NCBI GenBank assembly: GCA_900548975.1
Contig: URMS01000016.1
Coordinates: forward strand, 1-64,000
Source: an uncultured Porphyromonadaceae bacterium
GTDB lineage: Bacteria > Bacteroidota > Bacteroidia > Bacteroidales > Muribaculaceae
Direction of reading: 5' to 3'
DNA length: 64,000 bases
Shown: one piece after another, positions 15,405-24,446 of the stretch
Position numbering within the stretch: the stretch's first letter is position 1
Layout: each line of letters starts with the position of its first letter
Notes under the pieces: generated by a model
Databases searched by the model: none
What the model saw: the letters and a program-made list of their open reading frames with translations, nothing else
What the model was told of the DNA's origin: nothing
Made by a program: the position numbers and the translations under genes

Positions 15405-16262
15405 ATGAAACATTTTCTATTTACCGTCATTTCCGTGCTCGCATCACTGCCGGCAGTGGCGCAGATGGGGATAACATCTGTGGAACAGCTTCGGGCTACC
15501 GCGGTCGACACCGCCCGCTACAAGCTCACCTATTCTCTCGACTACACCTGGCATCCCGATATACAGAATCGTTTCGACGATGTCCGAACCGTACAGATCG
15601 GCCGGCACACTGTCAAGGATTTCAGCGATATAATATTTCACTACGACTCTCTATGCACGGCCGATGCCCGGCGCGGCGCCGATACATTTTCCAATCCTCC
15701 CGGCATGCCGTGGCCCTGCGAGATCATCCTTTCCGATCGGGGAAGACACTCCGACATCAAGTACCGCCTTCCGGTGCAGAACAGCATTCTGCACTACACC
15801 GACAGTGTGCCTGCCATCGACTGGTCATTTGCATCCGACACAACACTCACGGTCTTAGGCTACGAATGCCGCCTCGCGCGATGCGAATTTGCCGGCCGCC
15901 ATTATTCGGCGTGGTTCAGTCCTGAACTTCCATTACCTTACGGCCCATATAAATTCGGCGGACTACCCGGACTTATATTGCGCATTCAGGACGACGAGGG
16001 TCAATTCGTATGGACAGCCACAGGTATCGAACGCTCATCAGAGCCTATCTGTGTCTACGAATACGAGTCCGAGAAAAACTGCTCGGCCTCGGAAGCATCC
16101 AAAACCATAGCCCGCTGCTTCAGGACACCGATCGCCTTTCAGCTTGCCGCTTACGGCGGAGCGAAAGGACGCGTGATGATTGTAGGCAAAGACGGCCGCA
16201 CACGCGATGCCACTGAAATTGAAGACACCCCGATACCATATAAACCCATCGAAATAAAATGA
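15405..16262 (+). CDS. GLPGLI family protein
   Basis: 285 residues with a signal peptide (LFTVISVLASLPAVAQ). The family-defining motif GGLPGLILRI is present at about residues 184-193, preceded by the usual YGPYKF. The N-terminal half contains the conserved core strands (YKLTYSLDYTWHPD), and an SWFSP-like stretch (YSAWFSPELPLPYGPYKFGG) leads into the motif. GLPGLI proteins are Bacteroidetes envelope proteins of unknown biochemical role, almost always beside a TonB-type receptor, as here. The next gene overlaps its stop by 4 bp (ATGA), so the three genes form a unit. Confidence 0.9.
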   Translation: MKHFLFTVISVLASLPAVAQMGITSVEQLRATAVDTARYKLTYSLDYTWHPDIQNRFDDVRTVQIGRHTVKDFSDIIFHYDSLCTADARRGADTFSNPPGMPWPCEIILSDRGRHSDIKYRLPVQNSILHYTDSVPAIDWSFASDTTLTVLGYECRLARCEFAGRHYSAWFSPELPLPYGPYKFGGLPGLILRIQDDEGQFVWTATGIERSSEPICVYEYESEKNCSASEASKTIARCFRTPIAFQLAAYGGAKGRVMIVGKDGRTRDATEIEDTPIPYKPIEIK

Positions 16263-17257
16263 GAACCTTCGGCCTACTGATACTTTTCCTGGTTCTGGCA
16301 AATTGTGCCGGAGCCGAATCGACGGTAAAAATAACGAAATTCGACACAAACGGTGAGCCACTGGACGATATTCGGCTTATGACAGACATGAAGGTGTCGG
16401 GCGACACACTGATGTTTGTCTACGAAACCCACGACGGACACGGCCAGTTGTTCGTGCGCCGTGCCATTATCGATCGGGACAAGCACAGTCTCCTCATAAG
16501 TCCTCAATTGGGAAAGCGCAACGACGGATACTATACTTCGTATATGCCCTATCCTTTCACAGGTCCCGACGGCACCTTTCGTATAGTCGGTCAGGACGAC
16601 TGCGAAATCTACGATATCCTCGGCGGCACAGCTCTTGCCGGCACCCGGCATCGCATTCTGGACCGTAATTTCTCCGTGCCCGTACAGCTTTCTCAGCATG
16701 TCAACGATGTCTTTGTCATGGCACCCGACATCTATGTCTTCATGGCAAGAGAACCTCGAGGCGGCCGTCAGTTTATTCTCTCGGCCGACATTGCGGCATC
16801 ACGCACAGACACTATACGGCACATATCCGTATCATCTGATTTACAAGCCTGGATGCCTAACATGGGCAAAATAGCATATTCCGACAAACACAAAAGTATA
16901 GTCTTTGCCTACAGGCTGCATCCATATATCGAAATTTTCGGGACAGACAGCAAAACAATCATGAGCGTTCGTATCGGTGAGGACACGTTCGACCCGCGCA
17001 CTCTCGACGAGGCCGATTTCGACAGTCTCAACATCCTGCACACCATCTATCTTACCCTGTCTCGGAACTATATCTATGCCCTTTACCTGGCATCGGTATA
17101 TAGCGAACAAAAAGCCGACATAATCAAACTCGATTTCGAGGGAAATATAATCGGCCGATACCGTATCGACACAAAACTGAGCAGTATTGCAGCCACCGGC
17201 GACAACACCCTTGTCGGATGGGATGGAGCGGACTTCCTGTACATAGAACTGTACTGA
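16259..17257 (+). CDS. Beta-propeller-like envelope protein (BF3164/TolB-like)
   Basis: 332 residues. The N-terminus is a signal sequence (LLILFLVLANCAGAES); cysteine 16 is preceded by asparagine, an unusual lipobox, so lipidation is uncertain. The body consists of repeated four-stranded units (SGDTLMFVYETHDGHGQLFV, LSRNYIYALYLASVYSEQKA, ADIIKLDFEGNIIGRYRI) typical of six-bladed propellers such as the BF3164-like group of Bacteroidetes. The last unit ends the protein (TLVGWDGADFLYIEL). It overlaps the GLPGLI gene by 4 bp and ends the operon; a hairpin follows. It is probably an accessory protein of the receptor/GLPGLI pair, but no activity can be read from the sequence. Confidence 0.72.
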   Translation: MRTFGLLILFLVLANCAGAESTVKITKFDTNGEPLDDIRLMTDMKVSGDTLMFVYETHDGHGQLFVRRAIIDRDKHSLLISPQLGKRNDGYYTSYMPYPFTGPDGTFRIVGQDDCEIYDILGGTALAGTRHRILDRNFSVPVQLSQHVNDVFVMAPDIYVFMAREPRGGRQFILSADIAASRTDTIRHISVSSDLQAWMPNMGKIAYSDKHKSIVFAYRLHPYIEIFGTDSKTIMSVRIGEDTFDPRTLDEADFDSLNILHTIYLTLSRNYIYALYLASVYSEQKADIIKLDFEGNIIGRYRIDTKLSSIAATGDNTLVGWDGADFLYIELY

Positions 17258-17273
17258 AAGATACAAAACCGGG

Positions 17274-17305
17274 GTGTTCCGGCGTCGTAATGACTGTCGG
17301 AACAC
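17274..17305. terminator. Hairpin between convergent genes
   Basis: GTGTTCCG (17274-17281) and CGGAACAC (17298-17305) form an 8-bp stem between the ends of two convergent genes. It probably terminates one or both transcripts. No strong T-run is present. Confidence 0.5.
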
Positions 17306-17331
17306 ACCGTTAAAATAAGTTCTGAGCGCTC

Positions 17332-18171
17332 TTATCTCCAGCCCATGAACATTTTCACGGTCTCAGGATCATGGTGGTCGAAGAACAGACTCCGCCCCGT
17401 GTCGAGACGGCCTATTTCCGCCATATCTTCATCCGACAGGGTGAAATCGAGGATATCGATGTTCTGTTGCATTCTCTCGATGTGGGTCGATTTCGGTATT
17501 ATAATCACATCGCGCTGCAGCAGCCAGCGGAGTGCGACCTGCGCCACGCTTTTACCGTATTTCTCACCTATGGCAGCGAGTACGTGATTCGTAAAGAAAT
17601 TATTGCGACCTTCGGCAAGAGGAGCCCATGCCATCATGTGAGTGCCGAATTCTTTCATATACTTCTGAGCCTCGGTCTGTTGGTCGAAAACATGCGTCTC
17701 GACCTGGTTAACCGCCGGTGCAATCTCCACGTTACTGGCCAGATCTATGAAATGGTCGGGATAGAAATTGCTCACGCCAATCGCCCTGAGTTTTCCTTCC
17801 TTATAAGCGGCCTCAAGCGCACGATATGCCCCATACCGGTCGCAGAACGGCTGGTGAAGAAGCATCAGATCGATATAGTCGGTACCGAGTCGGCGGAGAC
17901 TTTCGTCGATCGACGCCTTTGCCTTTTCATACCCGTAGTTCGAAATCCATACTTTCGACACAAGAAATAATTCGTCGCGCGGAATTCCGCTTTCCTTCAC
18001 AGCGGCGCCCACTCCTTCTTCATTATGGTACGCCTGAGCAGTATCTATCATGCGGTAACCAGTTCTGAGGGCATCGCCGACACATCTCCGGCATTCCGAG
18101 GGGTCAACCTGATATACGCCGTAGCCTATCTGTGGCATTACGACGCCATTGTTCAGTATCACTGTCTTCAT
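17332..18171 (-). CDS. Aldo/keto reductase
   Basis: NADPH-dependent reductase of 279 residues, within the normal size for bacterial AKR5-like enzymes (2,5-diketogluconate reductase group). The catalytic tetrad is complete: D43 and Y48 in DTAQAYHNEEGVG, K72 in FLVSKVW and H105 in LMLLHQPF. The cofactor-binding end reads IIPKSTHIERMQQNIDI, where K and R contact the NADPH phosphate. The physiological substrate is not evident; the neighbouring hexuronate operon is divergent, which makes a sugar-acid or keto-sugar substrate possible. A -7 box lies 36 bp upstream. Confidence 0.9.
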   Translation of the reverse strand: MKTVILNNGVVMPQIGYGVYQVDPSECRRCVGDALRTGYRMIDTAQAYHNEEGVGAAVKESGIPRDELFLVSKVWISNYGYEKAKASIDESLRRLGTDYIDLMLLHQPFCDRYGAYRALEAAYKEGKLRAIGVSNFYPDHFIDLASNVEIAPAVNQVETHVFDQQTEAQKYMKEFGTHMMAWAPLAEGRNNFFTNHVLAAIGEKYGKSVAQVALRWLLQRDVIIIPKSTHIERMQQNIDILDFTLSDEDMAEIGRLDTGRSLFFDHHDPETVKMFMGWR

Positions 18172-18206
18172 TATTATGTCAGTTATATACTTTACTAATC
18201 AGTTTA

Positions 18207-18214
18207 CAAATTTA
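18207..18214 (-). promoter_or_regulatory. -7 box of the aldo/keto reductase gene
   Basis: TAAATTTG on the minus strand matches TAnnTTTG, 35 bp from the start codon. No matching -33 element is evident. Confidence 0.45.
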
Positions 18215-18354
18215 CAGTCTCTTTTATTCCGGCGGCTTATACATATTTCGGTTATTAATTACATTTATGGAGAATTTCCTCCCGCAAAGGGCTTCAACGC
18301 CGGGTTTTGCAGCCATTATTTATGGTCCGGGAGGGTATGACCGGTATCCGCGGC

Positions 18355-18386
18355 TTGTGGCATATGAAGAAAATTTAGTAATTTTG
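18355..18386 (+). promoter_or_regulatory. Promoter of the hexuronate operon
   Basis: TTG at 18355-18357, a 21-bp spacer and TAATTTTG at 18379-18386 fit the Bacteroidales promoter. The leader to the uxuA start is about 90 bases with no evident structure. No other gene is seen in 18172-18484. Confidence 0.6.
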
Positions 18387-18484
18387 CCTTCAGATAACCA
18401 GCTTTACAATCTAAAACCATAAGCCTTACGTCTTATTTTCAAGTCGAAAAAGCAATTACCTGACATAAACTATAATCTATCTAT

Positions 18485-19648
18485 ATGGAAAAAACATGGC
18501 GTTGGTTCGGACCCAACGATAAAATAACACTCGACATGCTCAGACAGATTGGCGTCGAGGGAATCGTCACCGCGCTTCACCATATTCCCAACGGAGAAGT
18601 ATGGAGCCTTGATGAAGTGCTGAAAATGAAAAAATTTATCGAGGCTCACGGTCTGCGATGGTCGGTGGTCGAGAGCCTGCCGGTAAGCGAGTCGATAAAA
18701 TACGGCGGACCCGACCGCGATGAGCTCATAGACAAATACCGGGAAAGCCTCGCCAATCTCGGAAAAGCAGGTGTGAAAACAGTGTGCTACAACTTCATGC
18801 CCGTACTCGACTGGGCCCGCACCGACCTCGACTACCCCAATGCCGACGGCACTTCCAACCTCTATTTCAACCGTGCCGAATTTGCCTATTTCGACATCCA
18901 CATCCTCCGCCGTAAAGATGCCGAAAAAGACTATGACGCCGATACATTGAAGCGCGTGGAGGAAATAAAATCCAAAGCCACGCCCGAAGAAGACCACCGG
19001 CTGGTCGAAAACATCATCGTCAAGACTCAGGGATTCGTCAACGGAAACATTTCGGAAGACGACGCGGCTCCCGTCGAGACATTCCGCAGCCTACTCGCTC
19101 TCTACGACGGCATCGACCGCGACGCTCTTCGCCAAAATATGAAATATTTCCTTGAGGCTATCATGCCCGTATGCCGCGAATATGACATCAATATGTGCGT
19201 GCACCCCGACGATCCTCCCATGCAGATTCTCGGGCTGCCCCGCATCGTCACATGCGATGCCGATATCGAGTGGTTTCTCAACGCCGTCCCCGACAGCCAC
19301 AACGGCCTCACTTTCTGCGCGGGCTCGCTCAGCGCAGGCGCTCAGAACGATGTGCAGGCTCTGGCCCGCAAATACGCCTCGCGCACACACTTTGTCCACG
19401 CCCGAATATGCAAAGTACTGCCCGGCGGCGATTTCAGGGAGTCGACGCATCTCGACCCGCGGCTCATCGACGTAGTCGCCACATTCGAGAAAGAACGGCC
19501 CGGTGTGCCCATGAGGGTCGACCACGCCCCTCTGATGCTGGGCGACGAAAAAATGGGATACAATGCCGGATACTCTTTCCACGGCCGTATGCTCGCCCTC
19601 GGCATGGTATCAGGCATAATGGCAACTGTTAACGCTGATAAACAATAA
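18485..19648 (+). CDS. uxuA: Mannonate dehydratase
   Basis: 387 residues, the usual length. It removes water from D-mannonate to give 2-keto-3-deoxygluconate, a late step of glucuronate breakdown. Family landmarks are the start MEKTWRWFGPNDKITL, the GVEGIVTALHHIPNG region and the metal-binding elements MCVHPDDPP, FCAGSL, RICKVLPGGDF (with the nearby HARI histidine) and RVDHAP. It is the first gene of a four-gene operon: the SDR reductase starts 3 bp downstream, followed by a transporter and glucuronate isomerase. Together they convert imported hexuronate to 2-keto-3-deoxygluconate. KDG kinase and aldolase are not in this window. No regulator is encoded next to the operon. Confidence 0.95.
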   Translation: MEKTWRWFGPNDKITLDMLRQIGVEGIVTALHHIPNGEVWSLDEVLKMKKFIEAHGLRWSVVESLPVSESIKYGGPDRDELIDKYRESLANLGKAGVKTVCYNFMPVLDWARTDLDYPNADGTSNLYFNRAEFAYFDIHILRRKDAEKDYDADTLKRVEEIKSKATPEEDHRLVENIIVKTQGFVNGNISEDDAAPVETFRSLLALYDGIDRDALRQNMKYFLEAIMPVCREYDINMCVHPDDPPMQILGLPRIVTCDADIEWFLNAVPDSHNGLTFCAGSLSAGAQNDVQALARKYASRTHFVHARICKVLPGGDFRESTHLDPRLIDVVATFEKERPGVPMRVDHAPLMLGDEKMGYNAGYSFHGRMLALGMVSGIMATVNADKQ

Positions 19649-19651
19649 ACC

Positions 19652-20464
19652 ATGAACAATCTATTCTCAGTCGACGGCCATGTGGTCGTCATTACCGGAG
19701 GTACCGGCGTGCTCGGAGCATGTATCGGAAAATATCTTGCATCCCAGGGTGCGAAAGTTGTGCTTATGGGACGCCGCAAGGACGAAGGTGAAAGCATCGT
19801 AAAATCTATCCGCGAAGAAGGCGGCGAAGCCATATTCCTCGTTACCGACGTCATGAATCCCGATGTTGTCCAAAAAAATTGCGACGACATCATCGGCCGG
19901 TACGGCAAAGTCGATGCCCTGCTCAACGCCGCCGGCGGAAATATGCCCGGCGCCACGATAGCACCCTCGGGCACATTCTTCGATGTAAAAGTCGATGAAT
20001 TCCAGAAAGTACTCAATCTCAACCTCACAGGCACCGTCATTCCCACCCAGGTATTCCTTCGGCCCATGGTCGACGCCGGCAAGGGTGCCATTGTCAATTT
20101 CTCGTCGATGGCCGCGTTCCGCCCCATGACCCGCGTACTCGGATATGCCGCCGCCAAAGCCGGTATCAGCAATTTCACCGCATTCCTCGCCAACGAAGTC
20201 GCCACTAAATTCTCGCCCTCGATACGTGTCAATGCCATCGCCCCGGGCTTCTTCCTTACCAATCAGAACCGCGCTCTGCTCACCAATCCCGACGGCTCCC
20301 TCACCGAAAGAGGACAGGACGTAATACGTCAGACTCCCTTCAAGCGATTCGGACGCCCCGAGGAACTTTGCGGTACTATCCAGTACCTGATTTCCGACGC
20401 CGCATCTTTCGTCACCGGTACGGTAGCCGTGGTCGACGGCGGTTTTAATGCTTTCGCTATGTAA
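19652..20464 (+). CDS. SDR-family D-fructuronate reductase (mannonate oxidoreductase)
   Basis: 270-residue short-chain dehydrogenase. It has the nucleotide motif TGGTGVLG near residue 15, the NAAGG motif (residues 90-94), the catalytic serine in VNFSSMAAF and the YAAAK catalytic pair near residue 168. Its place between uxuA and the hexuronate transporter indicates reduction of D-fructuronate to D-mannonate. Bacteroidetes and some Firmicutes use an SDR enzyme for this step in place of the E. coli-type UxuB. The specific activity is an inference from context; SDR membership is certain. Its start is 3 bp past the uxuA stop. Confidence 0.88.
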   Translation: MNNLFSVDGHVVVITGGTGVLGACIGKYLASQGAKVVLMGRRKDEGESIVKSIREEGGEAIFLVTDVMNPDVVQKNCDDIIGRYGKVDALLNAAGGNMPGATIAPSGTFFDVKVDEFQKVLNLNLTGTVIPTQVFLRPMVDAGKGAIVNFSSMAAFRPMTRVLGYAAAKAGISNFTAFLANEVATKFSPSIRVNAIAPGFFLTNQNRALLTNPDGSLTERGQDVIRQTPFKRFGRPEELCGTIQYLISDAASFVTGTVAVVDGGFNAFAM

Positions 20465-20471
20465 AAAGACC

Positions 20472-21947
20472 ATGGATTCAGCCAAATCTAATACCACTAT
20501 GACACGCTTCCGGTGGGTGGTGTGCAGCCTGCTGTTCATTGCACTGATCGTGAATTATCTCGACCGGCAGGTACTGTCGCTCACCTGGAAGAATTTTATA
20601 GCGCCCGAATTCGACTGGACCGATGCCGACTACGGCCTCATAACCGGCGTATTCTCCATTGTCTATGCCGTATCGATGCTCTTTGCCGGGAAATTCGTAG
20701 ACTATGTCGGCACAAAGCGCGGCTATCTGTGGGCCATAGGCGTATGGTCGGCAGGCGCATGCCTCCATGCATTCTGCGGCATTGCCACAAACGGTATCGT
20801 CACAGGCCACTGGACTTTCAGCTTTTCCGCAGCCCGGCAGAGCCTCGAAAGCCTTCAGGCGGTTTCCGATATCGCCGTAATGATAACCACGGTGAGCGTA
20901 TGGCTGTTTCTGGCCGCCCGCTGTGTGCTGTCGATAGGCGAAGCCGGCAACTTCCCCTGCTCCATCAAGGCTGTCGCCGAGTATTTCCCCAAGAAAGACC
21001 GTGGATTCGCCACCGGAGTATTCAATTCCGGAGCTCAGATAGGCGCTCTCATCGCACCCTTCACCATACCGCTGATAGCCAAATATTTCGGATGGGAAGC
21101 GTCGTTCCTTTCCATCGGCGTATTAGGTTTCCTGTGGATGGGTCTGTGGATTTTCTACTATAAGGAACCACGCAGGAATCCGCGTGTCAATGCAGCCGAA
21201 CTGGCTTACATCGAACAGGATGCCGAAGCCGAAGAGCATATTGAGCCTTCTCAGAGCGAACCAAAAGCCAGTATCGGTCTGCTGAAAGCATTCAGCTTCC
21301 GTCAGACATGGGCTGTGATTTTCGGCCGTTTCCTGCCCGATTCGGTGTGGTGGTTCCTGCTTTTTTGGGCACCGGCTTTCATCAGCGATGTCTACGGATA
21401 TTCATCGGCATCGGCTACCGGTATGATGGCTATATTCACTATCTATCTCATATCCATGCTCTCGCTGGCAGGTAGTTATCTCCCTACCTTCTTCATCAAC
21501 CGCTCCCGACTCAACCCCTATGCCGGCCGCATGAAAGCCATGCTTATTTTCGCCATATTCCCTCTGCTCGGAATCGGCGTAATGCCGTTGGGCGAAATCT
21601 CGATGTGGTTTCCGGTAGTTATTATCGGTATCATGGCTGCGGCTCACCAGAGCTGGAGTGCCAACGTCTATAACGTTGTGAGCGATATGTTCCCGAAATC
21701 GGTTGTTGCCACCGTTACAGGTGCCGCGGGTCTGGCAAGCGGTCTTGGCAGCTTCATGAGCAACTACGGGGCCGGTCAGCTTTTCGACTACGCCGGCAAC
21801 ACCGGCATGCAGTTCCTCGGATTCGAAGGAAAAAATGCCGGATATATGATTGTATTCATCTGCGCCGGAGTGGCATATCTCTTCAGCTGGTGCATGATGA
21901 AACTTCTCGTCCCTAAATACAAACTTGTAGAGTTCAACCGACGATGA
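20472..21947 (+). CDS. MFS hexuronate transporter
   Basis: 491 residues from ATG 20472 with 12 predicted membrane spans. It resembles the anion:cation symporter branch of the major facilitator superfamily (ExuT/GudP-like): NYLDRQVLSLTWKNF in helix 1, GKFVDYVGTKRGY in the loop 2-3 signature, and EAGNFPCSIKAVAEYFPKKD near helix 5, a conserved stretch of hexuronate carriers. An unusual insert near residues 105-145 (between helices 3 and 4) carries extra hydrophobic and polar residues. The operon position predicts uptake of glucuronate or galacturonate. The last base pairs overlap uxaC (ATGA). Confidence 0.9.
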   Translation: MDSAKSNTTMTRFRWVVCSLLFIALIVNYLDRQVLSLTWKNFIAPEFDWTDADYGLITGVFSIVYAVSMLFAGKFVDYVGTKRGYLWAIGVWSAGACLHAFCGIATNGIVTGHWTFSFSAARQSLESLQAVSDIAVMITTVSVWLFLAARCVLSIGEAGNFPCSIKAVAEYFPKKDRGFATGVFNSGAQIGALIAPFTIPLIAKYFGWEASFLSIGVLGFLWMGLWIFYYKEPRRNPRVNAAELAYIEQDAEAEEHIEPSQSEPKASIGLLKAFSFRQTWAVIFGRFLPDSVWWFLLFWAPAFISDVYGYSSASATGMMAIFTIYLISMLSLAGSYLPTFFINRSRLNPYAGRMKAMLIFAIFPLLGIGVMPLGEISMWFPVVIIGIMAAAHQSWSANVYNVVSDMFPKSVVATVTGAAGLASGLGSFMSNYGAGQLFDYAGNTGMQFLGFEGKNAGYMIVFICAGVAYLFSWCMMKLLVPKYKLVEFNRR

Positions 21948-23359
21948 TTGAGACTTCGAAAAATTTCATGGACGCCGACTTCCTTCTCGACACGCCGGCG
22001 GCACGCCATCTCTATCACAACCATGCGGCAGCACTGCCGATTATCGACTATCACTGCCACCTTTCGCCCCAGATGATAGCCGAAGACAAGCCCTTCGGCA
22101 CCATCACCGAGCTGTGGCTCGGTGGCGACCACTACAAATGGCGCGCCATGCGTGCCAACGGCGTCGACGAACGCTTCATCACCGGCGACGCCCCCGATAT
22201 CGATAAATTCCGCATGTGGGCCCGCACCGTACCCTGCACCTTCCGCAACCCACTCTACCACTGGACGCACCTCGAACTCCGCACTGCCTTCGGCATCGAT
22301 ACCCTACTCAACGAAGACACCGCCGACGAGGTCTACCACCTGTGCAACGAGCGCCTGCGGCAGCCCGATATGACGCCCCGCGGCCTCATGCGTCGCTACG
22401 GTGTCGAGACCGTATGCACCACCGACGATCCAGTCGACTCCCTCGAGCACCACCGGGCCATCGCGGAATCCGGTTTTGAAATCAAAGTGCTTCCCACATG
22501 GCGCCCCGACAAGGCCATGGCTTTTGAGAAGCCGCTTGAATACCGCGCCTATCTTTCGCGCCTCGAAGAGACAAGCGGCATCACCGTCGACTCCTATCAC
22601 AGCCTCATCGATGCCCTGAAGGCGCGCCACGAATACTTCGGCCTCCACGGATGCCGCCTTGCCGACCACGGCCTCGCGCGAATCCCGTTCCGCCCGTGCA
22701 CCGACCACGAAGCCTCGCTTTTATTCCGGAAAATCCTTGAAGGCATCGAATTGAACAGGGAAGAAAGTGAAATGCTCCGCACAGCTATCCTGCTCGACCT
22801 CTGCCGCATGAACGCCGAAGCCGGATGGGCACAGCAGTTCCACTTCGGCCCCCTGCGCAACGTCAACAGCAGGGCTTGGCACGCGCTCGGAGCCGATACC
22901 GGCTTCGACACCATCGGCGACTGGAGCGGCGCCGACCGCCTCGCCGCGCTGCTCGACACTCTCGACCGCGACAGCCTCCTCGCAAAGACTATACTGTATA
23001 ATCTCAATCCGGCAGACAATGCATGGGTTGCGGCCATGATCGCCAACTTCCAGGACGGCTCATGCCCGGGAAAAATGCAGATGGGCTCGGGCTGGTGGTT
23101 CAACGACCACATCGGCGGCATGACCGACCAGATGAACGCACTCTCGACTCAGGGACTTCTGAGCCGCTTCGTGGGCATGCTCACCGATTCGCGATCCTTC
23201 CTGTCCTATCCACGCCACGAATATTTCCGCCGGGTGCTGTGCAATCTCGTAGGTACCGACGTGGACCGCGGCCTTATCCCCGGCGCCGAGATGCCCCGCA
23301 TCGAGCGTATGGTCCGCGACATTTGCTACCACAATGCAAAGCGCTATTTCGGCTTCTGA
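21944..23359 (+). CDS. uxaC: Glucuronate (uronate) isomerase
   Basis: 471 residues, as in E. coli UxaC. It interconverts D-glucuronate with D-fructuronate and D-galacturonate with D-tagaturonate, the first step after uptake. Landmarks: DFLLDTPAARHLYHNHA, the metal-binding IIDYHCHLSP, CTTDDPVDSLEHH and the C-terminal GTDVDRGLIP. It closes the operon; the start overlaps the transporter stop by 4 bp. A downstream ATG at 21968 (MDADFLLD) is an alternative start that matches E. coli spacing less well. A strong hairpin follows the stop. Confidence 0.95.
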   Translation: MIETSKNFMDADFLLDTPAARHLYHNHAAALPIIDYHCHLSPQMIAEDKPFGTITELWLGGDHYKWRAMRANGVDERFITGDAPDIDKFRMWARTVPCTFRNPLYHWTHLELRTAFGIDTLLNEDTADEVYHLCNERLRQPDMTPRGLMRRYGVETVCTTDDPVDSLEHHRAIAESGFEIKVLPTWRPDKAMAFEKPLEYRAYLSRLEETSGITVDSYHSLIDALKARHEYFGLHGCRLADHGLARIPFRPCTDHEASLLFRKILEGIELNREESEMLRTAILLDLCRMNAEAGWAQQFHFGPLRNVNSRAWHALGADTGFDTIGDWSGADRLAALLDTLDRDSLLAKTILYNLNPADNAWVAAMIANFQDGSCPGKMQMGSGWWFNDHIGGMTDQMNALSTQGLLSRFVGMLTDSRSFLSYPRHEYFRRVLCNLVGTDVDRGLIPGAEMPRIERMVRDICYHNAKRYFGF

Positions 23360-23372
23360 ATTCAATACAACC

Positions 23373-23422
23373 TCCGACAGCAAGAGCGGCGCCGCGTACA
23401 CGGTGCCGCTCTTGCTGTCGGA
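23373..23422. terminator. Strong hairpin terminator after uxaC
   Basis: An 18-bp perfect stem (23373-23390 with 23405-23422; TCCGACAGCAAGAGCGGC on the left) encloses a 14-base loop. It ends the uxa operon. The small gene at 23457-23612 converges on it, so it may work in both directions. Confidence 0.7.
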
Positions 23423-23456
23423 TTGTCATAAAAAAATATTGTGGGGACCGACGCCG

Positions 23457-23612
23457 TCAGTCGTTATCTCTGGGATTATTTCCCAAAATATGCGTGCGTT
23501 CCTTTATCAACGCGGGGTCCACTTTATCATCGTCGGCGCGGTCGATAGCCACGCCGGGATAGCGGCGCTCCTCTTCCGACTTATTATCCGGTGTTTTTTC
23601 CTTATCGCTCAT
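23457..23612 (-). CDS. Small hydrophilic hypothetical protein
   Basis: 51 residues from ATG 23612: a charged, lysine/glutamate-rich start (MSDKEKTPDNKSEEERR), then DDDKVDPALIKERTHILGNN. The frame extends upstream to 23642 but the inner ATG gives a compact product. It has no signal peptide or membrane span. The tail pattern VDPxLIKERTxxL seems like that of a small conserved Bacteroidales protein, from memory only. It lies 39 bp downstream of engB on the same strand, so the two may be co-transcribed. Function unknown. Confidence 0.55.
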   Translation of the reverse strand: MSDKEKTPDNKSEEERRYPGVAIDRADDDKVDPALIKERTHILGNNPRDND

Positions 23613-23651
23613 AATTTGGTGTTTTAACGGTTTTACTACCATAAAAACACC

Positions 23652-24251
23652 TTAGAGCGGGAGTCGGTTCATTTCTTCGATATAATCGAGGATGGCGTCG
23701 CGGCCTCGGCGATCGTGGCTGGAGGTACGGAAGACGGGGGGCAGTTCCTCCCACTGCTCGAGCAATGCGGCGCAATAATCGGAGGTAAGCTTCTTGCCAG
23801 CATTAGGCGAAAGTTTGTCGAGTTTGGTGAATACGATGCTGAAGGGCACCCCGTTCTCGCCAAGCCATTCCATGAACTCAAGGTCGATGGTCTGCGGTTT
23901 CAGACGGCTGTCTATGAGCACAAAAAGATTGGTCATTTGCTCGCGCCCGAGGATGTAGCCCTGTATGATCTGCTCGAGGCGGTCGCGGTCGGCCTTGCTG
24001 CGCCGGGCATAGCCGTAGCCGGGCAGATCGACGATATACCACGAGTCGTTTATCAGAAAATGATTTATAAGCATTGTCTTGCCGGGCGTCGACGATGTCA
24101 TGGCAAGCTCGCGCCGGCCGGTGAGCATATTGATGAGCGACGATTTACCGACATTGGAGCGCCCGATGAAAGCGTATTCGTGGCGGCGGTCGTCGGGGCA
24201 TTTCCGGTGGTCGGTATTGCTTATTACGAAGCGTGCTGTATTTATTATCAT
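23652..24251 (-). CDS. engB: Ribosome biogenesis GTP-binding protein EngB/YsxC/YihA
   Basis: 199-residue GTPase of the TrmE-Era-EngA-EngB group, needed for assembly of the large ribosomal subunit in studied bacteria. The GTPase motifs are intact: G1 GRSNVGKSS (about residues 30-38), G2 TPGKT (about 55-59), G3 DLPGYGYA (about 74-81) and G4 TKLDK (about 141-145), with G5-like RTSSHDRRG near the end. It is transcribed divergently from the ilv operon and has its own -7 box 22 bp upstream. Length is normal. Confidence 0.95.
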   Translation of the reverse strand: MIINTARFVISNTDHRKCPDDRRHEYAFIGRSNVGKSSLINMLTGRRELAMTSSTPGKTMLINHFLINDSWYIVDLPGYGYARRSKADRDRLEQIIQGYILGREQMTNLFVLIDSRLKPQTIDLEFMEWLGENGVPFSIVFTKLDKLSPNAGKKLTSDYCAALLEQWEELPPVFRTSSHDRRGRDAILDYIEEMNRLPL

Positions 24252-24273
24252 AGAATCGGTGGATATTTGTCTG

Positions 24274-24281
24274 CAAATTTA
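24274..24281 (-). promoter_or_regulatory. -7 box of engB
   Basis: TAAATTTG on the minus strand, 22 bp before the engB start. It matches the TAnnTTTG consensus; no exact -33 match was found. Confidence 0.45.
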
Positions 24282-24354
24282 ACAAATTTGTCGTTAATAC
24301 AGTTGTCGGCGGAATTTCATTTGCTGTGCCGTTGACAAATTTAGAGCTTGTACA

Positions 24355-24386
24355 TTTGACGGAAAAGTTTTTTTGGTGTAACTTTG
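24355..24386 (+). promoter_or_regulatory. Promoter of the ilv operon
   Basis: TTTG at 24355-24358, a 20-bp spacer and TAACTTTG at 24379-24386 give a full Bacteroidales promoter. The leader to ilvD is about 55 bases, too short for a classical leucine/isoleucine attenuator or large riboswitch. Confidence 0.75.
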
Positions 24387-24446
24387 CGGCGCTGCCGCGC
24401 CCGGATGGGTCTGTGTCGGCACCAGATTTGCAACATCGTTTCCGCT

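Noticed and set aside
18132..18422. 96-residue plus-strand frame before uxuA
   Set aside because: It crosses the divergent promoters and has no family resemblance.
24387..24446. Leader of ilvD as an amino acid attenuator or riboswitch
   Set aside because: It is only about 55 bases, with no leucine/valine/isoleucine-rich leader peptide and no terminator hairpin.
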